In this document: positions 1-7,329 of the stretch, piece by piece | Layout of the letters: each line of letters opens with the position of its first letter | How positions within the stretch are numbered: position 1 is the first letter of the stretch | NCBI GenBank assembly: GCA_037442205.1 | Contig: JBBIQS010000107.1 | Coordinates: 1 to 26,127, forward strand | DNA length: 26,127 nucleotides | Direction: 5' to 3' | From: JBBIQS01 sp037442205 | GTDB lineage: Bacteria; Myxococcota; Myxococcia; Myxococcales; UBA5297 | Notes under the pieces: generated by a model | What the model saw: the letters and a program-made list of their open reading frames with translations, nothing else | The model's database searches: none | Told to the model about the DNA's origin: nothing | Made by a program: the position numbers and the translations under genes

Positions 1-122
1 GCGATGTTGAGGTCGAGGCGGTCAAGCGGTTGGTCGTCGAGGCGATGGAGGGAGCGGCGCAGCTCAAGGTGAAGCTGGCCGTCGAGGCCGGCGTGGGGAA
101 GAGCTGGGCCGAGGCGCACTGA
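1..122 (+). CDS. polA: DNA polymerase I, C-terminal end (partial)
   Basis: Only the last 39 codons are in the window, read from base 3 to the TGA at 120-122. The residues end in LAVEAGVGKSWAEAH, which matches the family-A polymerase C-terminus (the E. coli protein ends in a similar V.VG...W..AH pattern). The preceding VKRLVVEAMEGAAQLKV fits the final helix of the polymerase fold. The protein performs DNA repair and Okazaki-fragment processing in the cytoplasm. The catalytic motifs lie upstream and cannot be checked. A 9-bp perfect hairpin follows 14 bp after the stop. Confidence 0.85.
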   Translation, partial: DVEVEAVKRLVVEAMEGAAQLKVKLAVEAGVGKSWAEAH

Positions 123-136
123 GCCGGCGGGCCCTG

Positions 137-162
137 GGCCGGCCGTTCGCTTGCGGCCGGCC
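137..162 (+). terminator. 9-bp perfect hairpin downstream of polA
   Basis: GGCCGGCCG at 137-145 pairs perfectly with CGGCCGGCC at 154-162 around an 8-nt loop (146-153). It sits between the polA stop and the next start codon. There is no T-tract, so it is only a candidate terminator. Its distal arm overlaps the putative -35 box of the next gene (151-156). It shares stem sequence type and loop length with hairpins near 4275 and 21067. Confidence 0.45.
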
Positions 163-180
163 GGCAGCCCCTCCCATAAT
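151..180 (+). promoter_or_regulatory. Sigma70-like promoter of the histidine kinase gene
   Basis: A TTGCGG box at 151-156 is followed by an 18-bp spacer and CATAAT at 175-180 (5 of 6 matches to TATAAT). Only 8 nt separate the -10 box from the ATG at 189, so transcription would start at or within about 2 nt of the start codon. No Shine-Dalgarno sequence is visible. A leaderless or nearly leaderless mRNA is inferred. Confidence 0.5.
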
Positions 181-188
181 CCCCAGTC

Positions 189-1976
189 ATGACGCCTACC
201 TCGCGCGCCGCCCAGCCGGCGCCCTCGGCCTCCGTCGAGGAGCTTCAGGAACAGCTCGAGCTGCAGCAGCAGCAGTTCGAGACGGTGGTGGCCATCGGCC
301 AGGCCATCGGCTCGATCTCCGATCTCGACGGCGTGCTCACCCGCGTCATGGAGCACACCACCCGGCTGATGCGCGCCGAGCGCTCGACGCTCTACCTGAT
401 TGATCCGGAGAAGAAGGAGATCTGGTCCAAGGTGGTCCAGGGCGAGGGGCTCAAGGAGATCCGCCTGCCGTTGGGCAGCGGCATCGCCGGCTGGGTCTGC
501 GTGCACGACCAGTCGGTGCTCATCGCCGACGCCAGCAAGGACGAGCGCTTCAACTCCCAGGTCGACAAAAACACCGGGTTCAAGACCCGCTCGATGGTGG
601 TGGCGCCGCTGCACGACGTCACCGGCAAGGTGTGCGGCGCGGTGCAGGCGCTCAACCGCAAGGGCGAGGGCGGGTTCACCGAGAAGGACCTCAAGCTGCT
701 GGAGGCGGTGGCATCCCAGGCCGGGGCGGCCATCGAGAACGCCCGGCTGTTCCAGGACGTGGCCAACCGCAATCTCGAGCTGAGCGCCGCCCACGCCGAG
801 CTCGACCTGCTCTACGACATCGAGAAGCGCATCAGCGAGAGCGCCTCGTTGGAGCAGTTGGTGGACGGCATCCTTCAGAAGGCGATGGAGGTGCTCAAGG
901 TCGAGGCCGGGGCGGTGCTGCTGCGCGAGGAGGACAGCGGGCTGCTCTACTTCAAGAGTGCCGCCGGGGAGAAGGGCGACCAGGTCAAGAGCCTGCGCCA
1001 GCCGCTGGGCCAGGGCATCGCCGGCACCGTGTCCGGGACCGGCAAGCCGATCGTCACCGACGACGCCAGCAAGCACCCCGCGTTCGATCCCAAGGTCGCC
1101 AAGAAGGTGGGCTACGCGCCCAAGGCGGTGCTGTGCGTGCCGCTGGCCGGCGACGGCGGCATCTCGGGGGCGCTGGAGCTGATCAACCGCAAGGAGGGGC
1201 TGACCTTCGGCCCCAGGGAGCTGCGGCTGGCGACTCTGATCGCCGGGCAGATCGCGCGGGCCCTCTCGGTCAGCCGCGAGCGGTCGGAGGGCGAGCGCAA
1301 GGCGCGGCTGGCGACCATCGGCCAGATGATCAGCGGCGTGCTGCACGACCTGCGCACACCGATGACCATCATCAGCGGCTACACCGAGATGCTCATCACC
1401 GAAGACCAGGGCGAGGAGCGACGCAAGTTCGCCGATACCATCCTCAAGCAGCTTGACCACATCAGCGGCATGGCGCGCGAGACGTTGGCCTTTGCGCGGG
1501 GAGAGCGGGAAATCCTGCTGCGCAAAGTGCTGCTCAACACCTTCATCGCCGAAGCCGAGGGCTTCCTCGCCCAGGAGATGGAAGGGAAGGGCATCGAGCT
1601 CAAGGTGCAGAAGGGCTGGCTGGGAGCGGTCCGCTGGGACGAGTCGAAGATCCGGAGGGCGCTCTACAACATCGCGCGCAACGCGGTGCAGGCCATGCCC
1701 GACGGCGGCCGGTTCACCCTCTCGGTGGACAAGGAGGAGGACCTGGTGGTGTTCAAGCTGTCCGACACCGGGGTGGGCATTCCCGAGGAGATCGCCGATC
1801 GGCTTTTCCAGTCCTTCGTGACCGCCGGCAAGAAGGAGGGGACCGGGCTGGGGCTGGCCATCGTCAAGAAGGTGGTCGAGGAGCACGGCGGCGAGGTGAG
1901 CTTCAAGTCCAAGCCGGGCAAAGGCACCACCTTCATTCTGAAGATTCCGACCGAGCCACCGCAGAGGTCCAAATGA
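189..1976 (+). CDS. Soluble GAF-GAF sensor histidine kinase
   Basis: A 595-residue protein without signal peptide or membrane segments, so a cytoplasmic sensor kinase. A Glu/Gln-rich coiled coil (about 14-35) leads into GAF domain 1 (about 40-190), a second coiled coil (about 190-210), GAF domain 2 (about 215-365) and the kinase core. The HisKA box holds phospho-acceptor His386 in HDLRTP. The ATPase domain shows N494/N498 (N box), DTGVG at 526-530 (G1) and GTGLGLA from 551 (G2), so it looks catalytically intact. GAF domains bind small ligands such as cyclic nucleotides, or chromophores; the ligand here is unknown. It overlaps the next gene by 4 bp (ATGA), so the two are probably translationally coupled. 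No response regulator is adjacent. The start at 189 is set by the promoter just upstream. Confidence 0.93.
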   Translation: MTPTSRAAQPAPSASVEELQEQLELQQQQFETVVAIGQAIGSISDLDGVLTRVMEHTTRLMRAERSTLYLIDPEKKEIWSKVVQGEGLKEIRLPLGSGIAGWVCVHDQSVLIADASKDERFNSQVDKNTGFKTRSMVVAPLHDVTGKVCGAVQALNRKGEGGFTEKDLKLLEAVASQAGAAIENARLFQDVANRNLELSAAHAELDLLYDIEKRISESASLEQLVDGILQKAMEVLKVEAGAVLLREEDSGLLYFKSAAGEKGDQVKSLRQPLGQGIAGTVSGTGKPIVTDDASKHPAFDPKVAKKVGYAPKAVLCVPLAGDGGISGALELINRKEGLTFGPRELRLATLIAGQIARALSVSRERSEGERKARLATIGQMISGVLHDLRTPMTIISGYTEMLITEDQGEERRKFADTILKQLDHISGMARETLAFARGEREILLRKVLLNTFIAEAEGFLAQEMEGKGIELKVQKGWLGAVRWDESKIRRALYNIARNAVQAMPDGGRFTLSVDKEEDLVVFKLSDTGVGIPEEIADRLFQSFVTAGKKEGTGLGLAIVKKVVEEHGGEVSFKSKPGKGTTFILKIPTEPPQRSK

Positions 1977-2419
1977 GCAACGCCGAGGTCGTCAATCCCG
2001 CCCAGCTGGCCAAGGTCTCCAAGCTCTTCGAGATGCTCGACGACCCAGGTCGGCTGCGGCTGCTGCAGGGCGGCGAACAGCGCCGTCACTCAGCCGGCTC
2101 GGTGATCTGCCGCGAGGGCGAGAAGGGCGACGAGTTCTACGTGGTGATCTCCGGGCGGCTGAAGGTGCAGGCCGACGACTTCGGCAATGCCAAGGACATC
2201 GCCGCGCTGGGGCCGGGTGCGTTCTTCGGCGAGATGGCGGTGGTGGGCAACCAGCCGCGCTCGGCCACGGTGACGGTCGAGCAGGACGCCGAGCTGCTGG
2301 CCTTCGGGCGCGCCATCGTCGAGGAGATCCTGCGCGATTACCCGACGGTGCGCACCGCGCTGGGGAAGATCGGGGTCAAGCGGGCCGAAGACCTGATGCA
2401 GAAGCTGTCGGGTTCGTGA
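1973..2419 (+). CDS. Cyclic nucleotide-binding (CNB/CAP_ED) domain protein
   Basis: A 148-residue protein that is essentially one CNB domain. The phosphate-binding cassette is visible as FFGEMAVVGNQPRSATV (about 84-100), with the conserved Glu87 and Arg96 that contact the ribose and cyclic phosphate. No helix-turn-helix follows, so it is not a CRP-type transcription factor. It has no membrane segment. The ATG lies within the stop region of the histidine kinase gene (4-bp overlap), which suggests stoichiometric co-expression and perhaps a direct partnership, for example as a cNMP-responsive modulator of the kinase; that role is inferred. It ends 22 bp before the end of a convergent gene. Confidence 0.88.
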   Translation: MSNAEVVNPAQLAKVSKLFEMLDDPGRLRLLQGGEQRRHSAGSVICREGEKGDEFYVVISGRLKVQADDFGNAKDIAALGPGAFFGEMAVVGNQPRSATVTVEQDAELLAFGRAIVEEILRDYPTVRTALGKIGVKRAEDLMQKLSGS

Positions 2420-2443
2420 GCGGCGAGAGGTCTTCGCCCGCTC
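2418..2443. terminator. Hairpin shared by two convergent stop codons
   Basis: GAGCGG plus CGA (2418-2426) pairs with TCG (2434-2436) and CCGCTC (2438-2443), with one bulged C at 2437 and a 7-nt loop. It spans the convergent gene ends and overlaps both stop codons. A bidirectional terminator is plausible from position, but there is no T-run on either side. Confidence 0.35.
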
Positions 2444-3419
2444 AGTGGATCGCCCCGTCGCCCGGCCCGGGCGTCGAATCCCCAGGAGTTGCCTGGGCTT
2501 GCTCGGCCGCGGCGATTCGCAGCGCCGCCGCTTCGGCCGCCTCCTCGAGCGCCATCTCCTCCAGCCGCAGGCGCTTCTTCCGCCGCAGCCGGAAGTAGGC
2601 GATCAGCAGCAGCGCGCTGGCGAAGCCCCACAGCGCCCCGGTCCCGGAGAGCAGCCCGAGCCAGCTGTAGCGGCTCCCCATCCGCTTGCGCCAGGCCGAC
2701 TCCAGGTCGTTCAGTGAGCGCCCGTAGGTCTCGGCCAGGGACTCGGCCATCCCCGCGCCGCCGGCGACCTTGGCGATCAGCGCTCGCAGCTTCTCGTCGC
2801 CACCTTGGTCGTTGAGATAGGTCACGAAAGAGAAGCTCTCGGCGTAGGCAATCTCGGCGTCGGCGAAGCCGTCGGGAAAGCTCGTCTCCAGCGCCGACAG
2901 CGGGATGGCCCACTGGCTCAGCGAGGCGCGGTAGGTGGCGGCGTAGGTCGCCATCGTCCACTCGCCGGCGACCATCATCGCGAAGCCCTCCTGGAACCAG
3001 CGCGGGAAGCGCCCCGGCCCCAGCCGCCCCAGCGCCAGATGGGCCAGTTCGTGGCGAACCAGCGGCCGGCCGCGCTCGCCACGCACCGCGGCGGCGTTGA
3101 GCAGCAGGGCGTTGGGACCGATCAGCGCCATCCCCGCCGCCCAGGCCGGCGGCTGCGCTCCCGCCGGCGCGATCGCCGCCAGCTCGTCGGCCTCGCCGAC
3201 CAGCACGTCGGTGGGCGAGTCGAAGTCGCGCCCCAGCTTGCGGGCGATCTCGTCGCGCTCGTGCTCCAGCGTCTTGGAGAGCACCACCGCCGCCGCCGCT
3301 CCGCGCTCGGTGTGGGCGATGCGGAAGCGCGGCAGGTCAATCCGCGTCAGCCCCGGCAGCGTCTGCGCGGCCCCCTGGCCGGAGAGCAACAGCAGCAGCA
3401 GGATGAGAGCTCGCTTCAC
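2442..3419 (-). CDS. Secreted or membrane-anchored HELAH metallopeptidase (peptidase MA-like)
   Basis: A 325-residue protein starting at GTG. Residues 1-19 form a signal peptide ending in AAQ. The zinc motif HELAH (His123-Glu124-His127) is followed by QEGFA with Glu144 about 17 residues later, the gluzincin layout of the peptidase MA-like family. A single hydrophobic helix (about 254-276) is followed by an RLRRKKRLR stop-transfer stretch, so the catalytic domain should face the periplasm with a short charged, Ala/Glu-rich cytoplasmic tail. The start codon directly abuts the stop of the DUF167 gene (TAG then GTG). A GGAG ribosome-binding site sits 6 nt upstream inside that gene, which indicates translational coupling. 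The substrate is unknown. Confidence 0.8.
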   Translation of the reverse strand: MKRALILLLLLLSGQGAAQTLPGLTRIDLPRFRIAHTERGAAAAVVLSKTLEHERDEIARKLGRDFDSPTDVLVGEADELAAIAPAGAQPPAWAAGMALIGPNALLLNAAAVRGERGRPLVRHELAHLALGRLGPGRFPRWFQEGFAMMVAGEWTMATYAATYRASLSQWAIPLSALETSFPDGFADAEIAYAESFSFVTYLNDQGGDEKLRALIAKVAGGAGMAESLAETYGRSLNDLESAWRKRMGSRYSWLGLLSGTGALWGFASALLLIAYFRLRRKKRLRLEEMALEEAAEAAALRIAAAEQAQATPGDSTPGPGDGAIH

Positions 3420-3719
3420 CTAGGTCTCCGGGGCGAGGGCGCGCTCGGCCTGCGCCAAGTCGACGCCCAGGACCCTTACGACCTTGCGCCGCCCGGATTG
3501 CCCGGAGTGGACCTCGACCTGGCGCTTGGGAACTCCCAGCAGCTCGCTCATCAACTCGATCAGCGCCGCGTTGGCCTCGCCGTCCACCGGCGGGGCGGCC
3601 AGCTGCACCTTCAGCCGGTTGTCGTGGATGCCGCACAGCTTGGAGCGCGAGGCGCGCGGCTGGGCGTGGACGGCGATGTCCACGCCGCCCGGGATCGCGG
3701 TGAGGAAGGGGAGGGCCAT
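3420..3719 (-). CDS. DUF167 / UPF0235 (YggU-type) family protein
   Basis: A 99-residue protein with the family hallmarks: an N-terminal beta region with VHAQPRASRS, then KVQLAAPPVDGEAN (about 46-59), then a helix and a VHSGQSGRRKVV strand. Length is normal for this family of small alpha/beta proteins of unknown biochemical role. The gene lies 18 bp downstream of a divIVA-like gene and directly abuts the metallopeptidase gene. DUF167 genes are commonly found near divIVA and yggT/ylm genes in other bacteria, so this neighbourhood is expected. Assignment is firm at family level only. Confidence 0.88.
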   Translation of the reverse strand: MALPFLTAIPGGVDIAVHAQPRASRSKLCGIHDNRLKVQLAAPPVDGEANAALIELMSELLGVPKRQVEVHSGQSGRRKVVRVLGVDLAQAERALAPET

Positions 3720-3737
3720 CAGCGGAGTTTCGGCGGG

Positions 3738-4247
3738 CTACTCGGCGGTCTTCTTGGCCGCCAGGAAGGTCACGTTCTCCTCGATCTTGAGGGTCGTGGT
3801 GCTGGTGCGGAAGGTCTCCAGCAGCTTGAGGTGCCCCTCGACGATGCCCTTGAGCTGGGCCTCGAACTGCACCCGCTGGCGCTTGAGCTCGTTGATGTCG
3901 TCGATGATCTGCACCAGCTTGCGCTGGGCGTCGGCGACCACCTTCTCGCCCTGCAGCTCGGCCTCGGAGATGACCAGCTCGGCCTCCTTCTTGGCGGCGG
4001 CCTTCATGTCCTCGCTGATCCGCTGGGCGGTGACCATGGTCTCCTGCAGGGTCCGCTCGCGCTCGTGGTACTCGTCGAGCTTGACCTGGTTGCGCCGCAG
4101 CTCTTCCTTGAGGGCGATGTTCTCCTTGACCACCTCCTCGAACTCGCTGCTCACCAGCTCGAGGAAGGCCTCCACTTCCTTCTGTTCGAGGCCGCGGAAG
4201 GAGCTCTGGAACGTCTTCTGGCGGATGTCGAGTGCGGTGATCTTCAT
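3738..4247 (-). CDS. divIVA: DivIVA-domain coiled-coil protein
   Basis: A 169-residue protein. The N-terminus MKITALDIRQKTFQSSFRG matches the DivIVA membrane-targeting domain, which typically begins M.I.PLDI..K.F....RGY...EVD.FL; the following EQKEVEAFLELV also fits. The rest is a long coiled coil (about 30-150). A start 69 bp further upstream is open, but the DivIVA domain begins exactly at this ATG and a promoter lies 7 nt before it, so 4247 was chosen. DivIVA proteins recognise curved membranes and organise poles or division sites; in this lineage the precise role is open. It heads the operon with the DUF167 and metallopeptidase genes. Confidence 0.85.
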   Translation of the reverse strand: MKITALDIRQKTFQSSFRGLEQKEVEAFLELVSSEFEEVVKENIALKEELRRNQVKLDEYHERERTLQETMVTAQRISEDMKAAAKKEAELVISEAELQGEKVVADAQRKLVQIIDDINELKRQRVQFEAQLKGIVEGHLKLLETFRTSTTTLKIEENVTFLAAKKTAE

Positions 4248-4254
4248 GGTTCGA

Positions 4255-4282
4255 AGTATAACCCCCGACTTCGCCCGGCCAA
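4255..4282 (-). promoter_or_regulatory. Sigma70-like promoter of the divIVA-like gene
   Basis: On the minus strand TTGGCC (4282-4277), a 16-bp spacer and TATACT (4260-4255, 5 of 6 matches) precede the ATG by only 7 nt. No Shine-Dalgarno sequence fits in that space, so a leaderless transcript is inferred. The box lies in the 68-bp divergent region shared with the gene starting at 4316. Confidence 0.5.
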
Positions 4283-4294
4283 GAAACAGGCCGG
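4275..4294. other. Intergenic hairpin with GGCCGG stem
   Basis: CCGGCC (4275-4280) pairs with GGCCGG (4289-4294) around the 8-nt loop aagaaaca. It lies in the divergent region between two genes and overlaps the -35 box read on the minus strand. On the plus strand it would fall within the leader of the gene starting at 4316, if transcription begins upstream of it. Function is unknown. Confidence 0.4.
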
Positions 4295-4315
4295 CCGCTT
4301 CGAGGTAACGCTCCA

Positions 4316-5452
4316 ATGTCCGACGCGGTCACCGCTCTCCTTGCCAAGCACGAGGTCCGGCTCGATCCGGCGCTGGGCGCGCTGTTCGCGGCGCTCCCGG
4401 AAGGTGCGGATCTGGGAACCTTCCGCCTGATTGGCCCCGAGGAGATCGCCGAGCGGGCGCTCCGCTGGGCGCTCTCGCCGGCGCTGCTGCCCGTCGCCGA
4501 GGGCGGGTCGGGCGATCTCTTCGCGCTCTACGTCCCGCCGGAGCCCGGCGCCATCGCCCGCACGCTCTGCGTGGTCAATCCCGAGACCGGCGTCTACGCG
4601 CCGTTCGCCTCGATTCGCGGGCTCGCGGCCTGGGCGCTGCTGGTTCGCCAGGCCCAAGCCTCCCTGCCCGCTGGGCCGGCGTTCGCGGTGGCCGACCTGC
4701 TCGAGGAGACGCGGCCCGCCGCCTCCGCGCTCGCCGGCGCTCTCGGCCTGGCCGAGCTGCTCGAGGCCAAGGTGAATCCCAACGCCCAGGAGCTCGCCGC
4801 GCGCCTGAGCGAGCTCGAGCCCGCCTGCGCCTGGGCTTGCTCGTTGCTGTCCAGCGCGGAGTCGTCCGCGACGGCCGCCGTGGATCTTCTTTCCCCGGCG
4901 CTCAGCCTCGCCACCTTCTCGGCGGGGCTGATGGCACAGGCCGGGCAAGCGCTGCTCGCCGCCGGCGAGAAGAAGCGCGCCGCCCGAAGTCTGCTGGCCG
5001 CTCTGTCGCGGCTGGAGCCCAATCTCCAGGCCATGCCCTGTCGCATCGACGAGCCCGATCCCGAGAGCAGGGCCCTCTTCGAGCCGCTGCGGCCGGTCTC
5101 GCTCTTCAAGTCTCTGCGCTCCCTGGCCACCGAGCTGACGCCGGAGCAGCGCCAGCAGACCCCCTTCCTCTTCCTGAACCGCACCCTCGCCCAGCGCGAG
5201 GACCTCCTGCTCGAGCCCGCCGAGCTCATCGACCAGGCCCGGCGCATCGGCCTCAAGGGCGATCTCCCCGGCAGCCGGTGGGCCCTGCACCTGGGCCTGG
5301 GCGAGCACGTGGGCGACCCTGCCGCCAGCCGCCCGCTCTTGGAAGAGCTGGCGCAGGTCTGGGAGCTGGCCGGCAGCCGCTGGTATTCACAGCGCTTTCG
5401 GGCCCTGGTGTCAGCGCCGCCCCGGGCGAATCCCCTCGGAACCCGGCGTTGA
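4316..5452 (+). CDS. Hypothetical protein, possibly SUKH (SMI1/KNR4)-like N-terminus
   Basis: A 378-residue cytoplasmic protein without signal peptide or membrane helices. I do not recognise it with certainty. Residues about 10-110 resemble the SUKH fold: an N-terminal helix, a LIGPEEI segment, then LPVAEGGSGDLFALYV and a later FASIRGLAAWALL helix, like the 'G.GD.f.ld' and 'a.sf.efl' motifs of SMI1/KNR4 proteins. The remainder is Ala/Leu-rich and all-helical, with a TPR-like stretch around 210-235. SUKH proteins often act as toxin immunity proteins, but no toxin gene is adjacent, so that role is not supported. A GAGG sequence lies about 10 nt before the ATG. It is divergent from the divIVA-like gene. 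Confidence 0.6.
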   Translation: MSDAVTALLAKHEVRLDPALGALFAALPEGADLGTFRLIGPEEIAERALRWALSPALLPVAEGGSGDLFALYVPPEPGAIARTLCVVNPETGVYAPFASIRGLAAWALLVRQAQASLPAGPAFAVADLLEETRPAASALAGALGLAELLEAKVNPNAQELAARLSELEPACAWACSLLSSAESSATAAVDLLSPALSLATFSAGLMAQAGQALLAAGEKKRAARSLLAALSRLEPNLQAMPCRIDEPDPESRALFEPLRPVSLFKSLRSLATELTPEQRQQTPFLFLNRTLAQREDLLLEPAELIDQARRIGLKGDLPGSRWALHLGLGEHVGDPAASRPLLEELAQVWELAGSRWYSQRFRALVSAPPRANPLGTRR

Positions 5453-5477
5453 CACCGAGGGGCTAAACGTCCGAAAG
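5449..5477 (+). promoter_or_regulatory. Possible promoter before the Ser/Thr kinase gene
   Basis: A perfect TTGACA box (5449-5454) overlaps the stop codon of the preceding gene. After 17 bp comes CGAAAG (5472-5477), a poor -10. The same box and spacing with CTAAAG recur before the gene at 12398. If used, it gives a leader of roughly 70 nt that contains a 7-bp GC hairpin (5511-5517 with 5522-5528, loop CTTC). The rest of the 104-bp gap shows nothing else. Confidence 0.33.
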
Positions 5478-5556
5478 TCTGGGCTGTTTACTGGCTTGGC
5501 CCACGCCCGCGCGGCGCCTTCGCGCCGCCGGTGAGGCCAGCCGAACCGAGAACGCG

Positions 5557-7305
5557 ATGGGAATCCCATTCGGCCGCTACGAGCTGCTCAAGCGCATCGC
5601 CGCAGGAGGCATGGGAGAGGTCTTCCTGGCGCGCCAGGCCGGGCTCGAGGGCTTCGAGAAGCTGCTGGTGGTGAAGGTGCTGCTGCCGCACCTGGTCGAG
5701 GACCAGGAGTTCATCACCATGTTTCTCGACGAGGCGCGCATCGCCGCCCGCCTCAACCATCCCAACGTCGCCCAGATCTTCGACCTGGGCGAGGTCAACG
5801 GCGCCTACTACATCGCCATGGAGTACATCCACGGCGACGACGTGGTGAAGGTCTGGCGGGCCGCCCGGGCCAAAGGCAAGGAAATGCCGATGGCGCTGGT
5901 GGGGCGCATCGCCGCCGACGCCGCCGCCGGCCTCGACTACGCCCACAAGGCCACCGACTCCAACAACCGGCCGCTGGGCCTGGTGCACCGCGACGTCTCG
6001 CCCCAGAACATCCTGGTGACCTTCGACGGCGGGGTGAAGCTCATCGACTTCGGCGTGGCCAAGGCCGCCGGCCGCTCCTCGCACACCGCCACCGGGACGC
6101 TCAAGGGCAAGTATTCGTACATGAGCCCGGAGCAGGCCGCCGGCGCCGAGATCGACCGCCGCTCCGACGTCTTCGCCCTGGGGGTGGTGCTCTACGAGAT
6201 GGCCACCGGGGTGCGCCTGTTCAAGCGCGAGACCGAGATGGCCACCCTCAAGGCGGTCGGGGAGTGCGTGGTCCCCAGGGTCTCGGAGAAGAACCCGGAC
6301 GTCGACCCGCAGCTCGAGGCGGTGATCCTCAAGTCCCTGGCCAAGGACGCCGCCGACCGCTTCCAGGACGCCCAGGAGATGCGGCTGGCGCTCGAGGATT
6401 GGCTGGTCGCCACTCGCAAGCAGGGCTCGGCGGCGCACCTGGCGGCCTTCATGCAGTCGCTCTACGCCGAACGCCTGGCCGAGGAGCGCGCCGAGGGCAA
6501 GCCGTTCACTGATTTCGAGGGGACGCCGTCCTCGATCTTCCGCTCGGTCGGCTCGCAGCTCAATCAAGCCGGGACCGTCAGGGCCAGGGTGGGAACCGGA
6601 GCCGGGCAGGCGTCGTCGGCGACCGCCCCCACCGAGCCGGTGGGCCCGGCGATCCCGGCGGCCAAGTCCAACCGCGCCGCTCTCTTCGCCGGCATCGGGG
6701 TCGGGGTGCTGGCGCTGGCGGCGGCCGGGTACTTCCTGTTCCAGGGCTCCAAGTCGACTTCGGTCGAGCCGGTGGCCAACCTCGCTCAGCCGTCGGCGAC
6801 GCTGAACCTCGTCACCCGGCCCGCGGGGGCCAAGGTCAAGCTCGATGGCGCCGAGGTCGGGACCACGCCGCTGCTCGGCCATCCGCTGACTGCGGGGCGG
6901 GTCGCCAAGATCGAGATCTCGCTGGCCGGCTACAAGACCTTCGAGCAGCAGGTGCCCGGGACCGGGGCGCAGAACCTCAACCTGGCGCTCGAGCCCGAGG
7001 CGCCGCCGCCTCCGCCGGTGCAGGAGCAGGTCGAGCTGGCGCTGGTCAGCGAGCCCAGGGGCGCCACCGTCAAGCTGGGCGAGTCGGTGCTGGGGGCCAC
7101 CCCGCTCACCTACCGCCACGCCCGCTCGGGCGAGAGGCTGACTTTCGAGTTCAAGCTGAACGGCTTCAAGAGCACCAGCAAGACCGTCGAGAGCCGCGAG
7201 AGCGGCGAGGTGAAGGTGGTCCTCGCCAGGCTCGGCGGCGGCATGGCCAAGGGCGGCAAGACCCCGCCCAAGGACGACCCGCTCGACATCAAGGATTCGC
7301 GCTAG
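5557..7305 (+). CDS. Transmembrane Ser/Thr protein kinase with C-terminal PEGA repeats
   Basis: A 582-residue Hanks-type kinase. The kinase domain (about 8-285) has a Gly-rich loop AAGGMGEV (15-22), ATP-binding Lys40, helix-C Glu59, catalytic loop HRDVSPQN with Asp146 and Asn151, DFG at 164-166, and SPEQ in place of APE. The Lys usual two residues after the catalytic Asp is Ser148, a variant I associate with myxobacterial kinases; the essential residues are present. A linker leads to one membrane helix (about 374-396), then two PEGA-type beta domains outside the membrane (about 411-480 and 490-558) separated by a Pro-rich stretch. The kinase therefore faces the cytoplasm and the PEGA repeats the periplasm, a layout suited to sensing envelope signals. 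It precedes a receptor that also carries PEGA repeats, 24 bp downstream. Confidence 0.94.
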   Translation: MGIPFGRYELLKRIAAGGMGEVFLARQAGLEGFEKLLVVKVLLPHLVEDQEFITMFLDEARIAARLNHPNVAQIFDLGEVNGAYYIAMEYIHGDDVVKVWRAARAKGKEMPMALVGRIAADAAAGLDYAHKATDSNNRPLGLVHRDVSPQNILVTFDGGVKLIDFGVAKAAGRSSHTATGTLKGKYSYMSPEQAAGAEIDRRSDVFALGVVLYEMATGVRLFKRETEMATLKAVGECVVPRVSEKNPDVDPQLEAVILKSLAKDAADRFQDAQEMRLALEDWLVATRKQGSAAHLAAFMQSLYAERLAEERAEGKPFTDFEGTPSSIFRSVGSQLNQAGTVRARVGTGAGQASSATAPTEPVGPAIPAAKSNRAALFAGIGVGVLALAAAGYFLFQGSKSTSVEPVANLAQPSATLNLVTRPAGAKVKLDGAEVGTTPLLGHPLTAGRVAKIEISLAGYKTFEQQVPGTGAQNLNLALEPEAPPPPPVQEQVELALVSEPRGATVKLGESVLGATPLTYRHARSGERLTFEFKLNGFKSTSKTVESRESGEVKVVLARLGGGMAKGGKTPPKDDPLDIKDSR

Positions 7306-7329
7306 CCCGTCTCACACTCCGAGGAGCGC

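Noticed and set aside
2805..4430. 541-codon plus-strand frame
   Set aside because: Antisense to the metallopeptidase, DUF167 and DivIVA-like genes, which all show family motifs and operon spacing.
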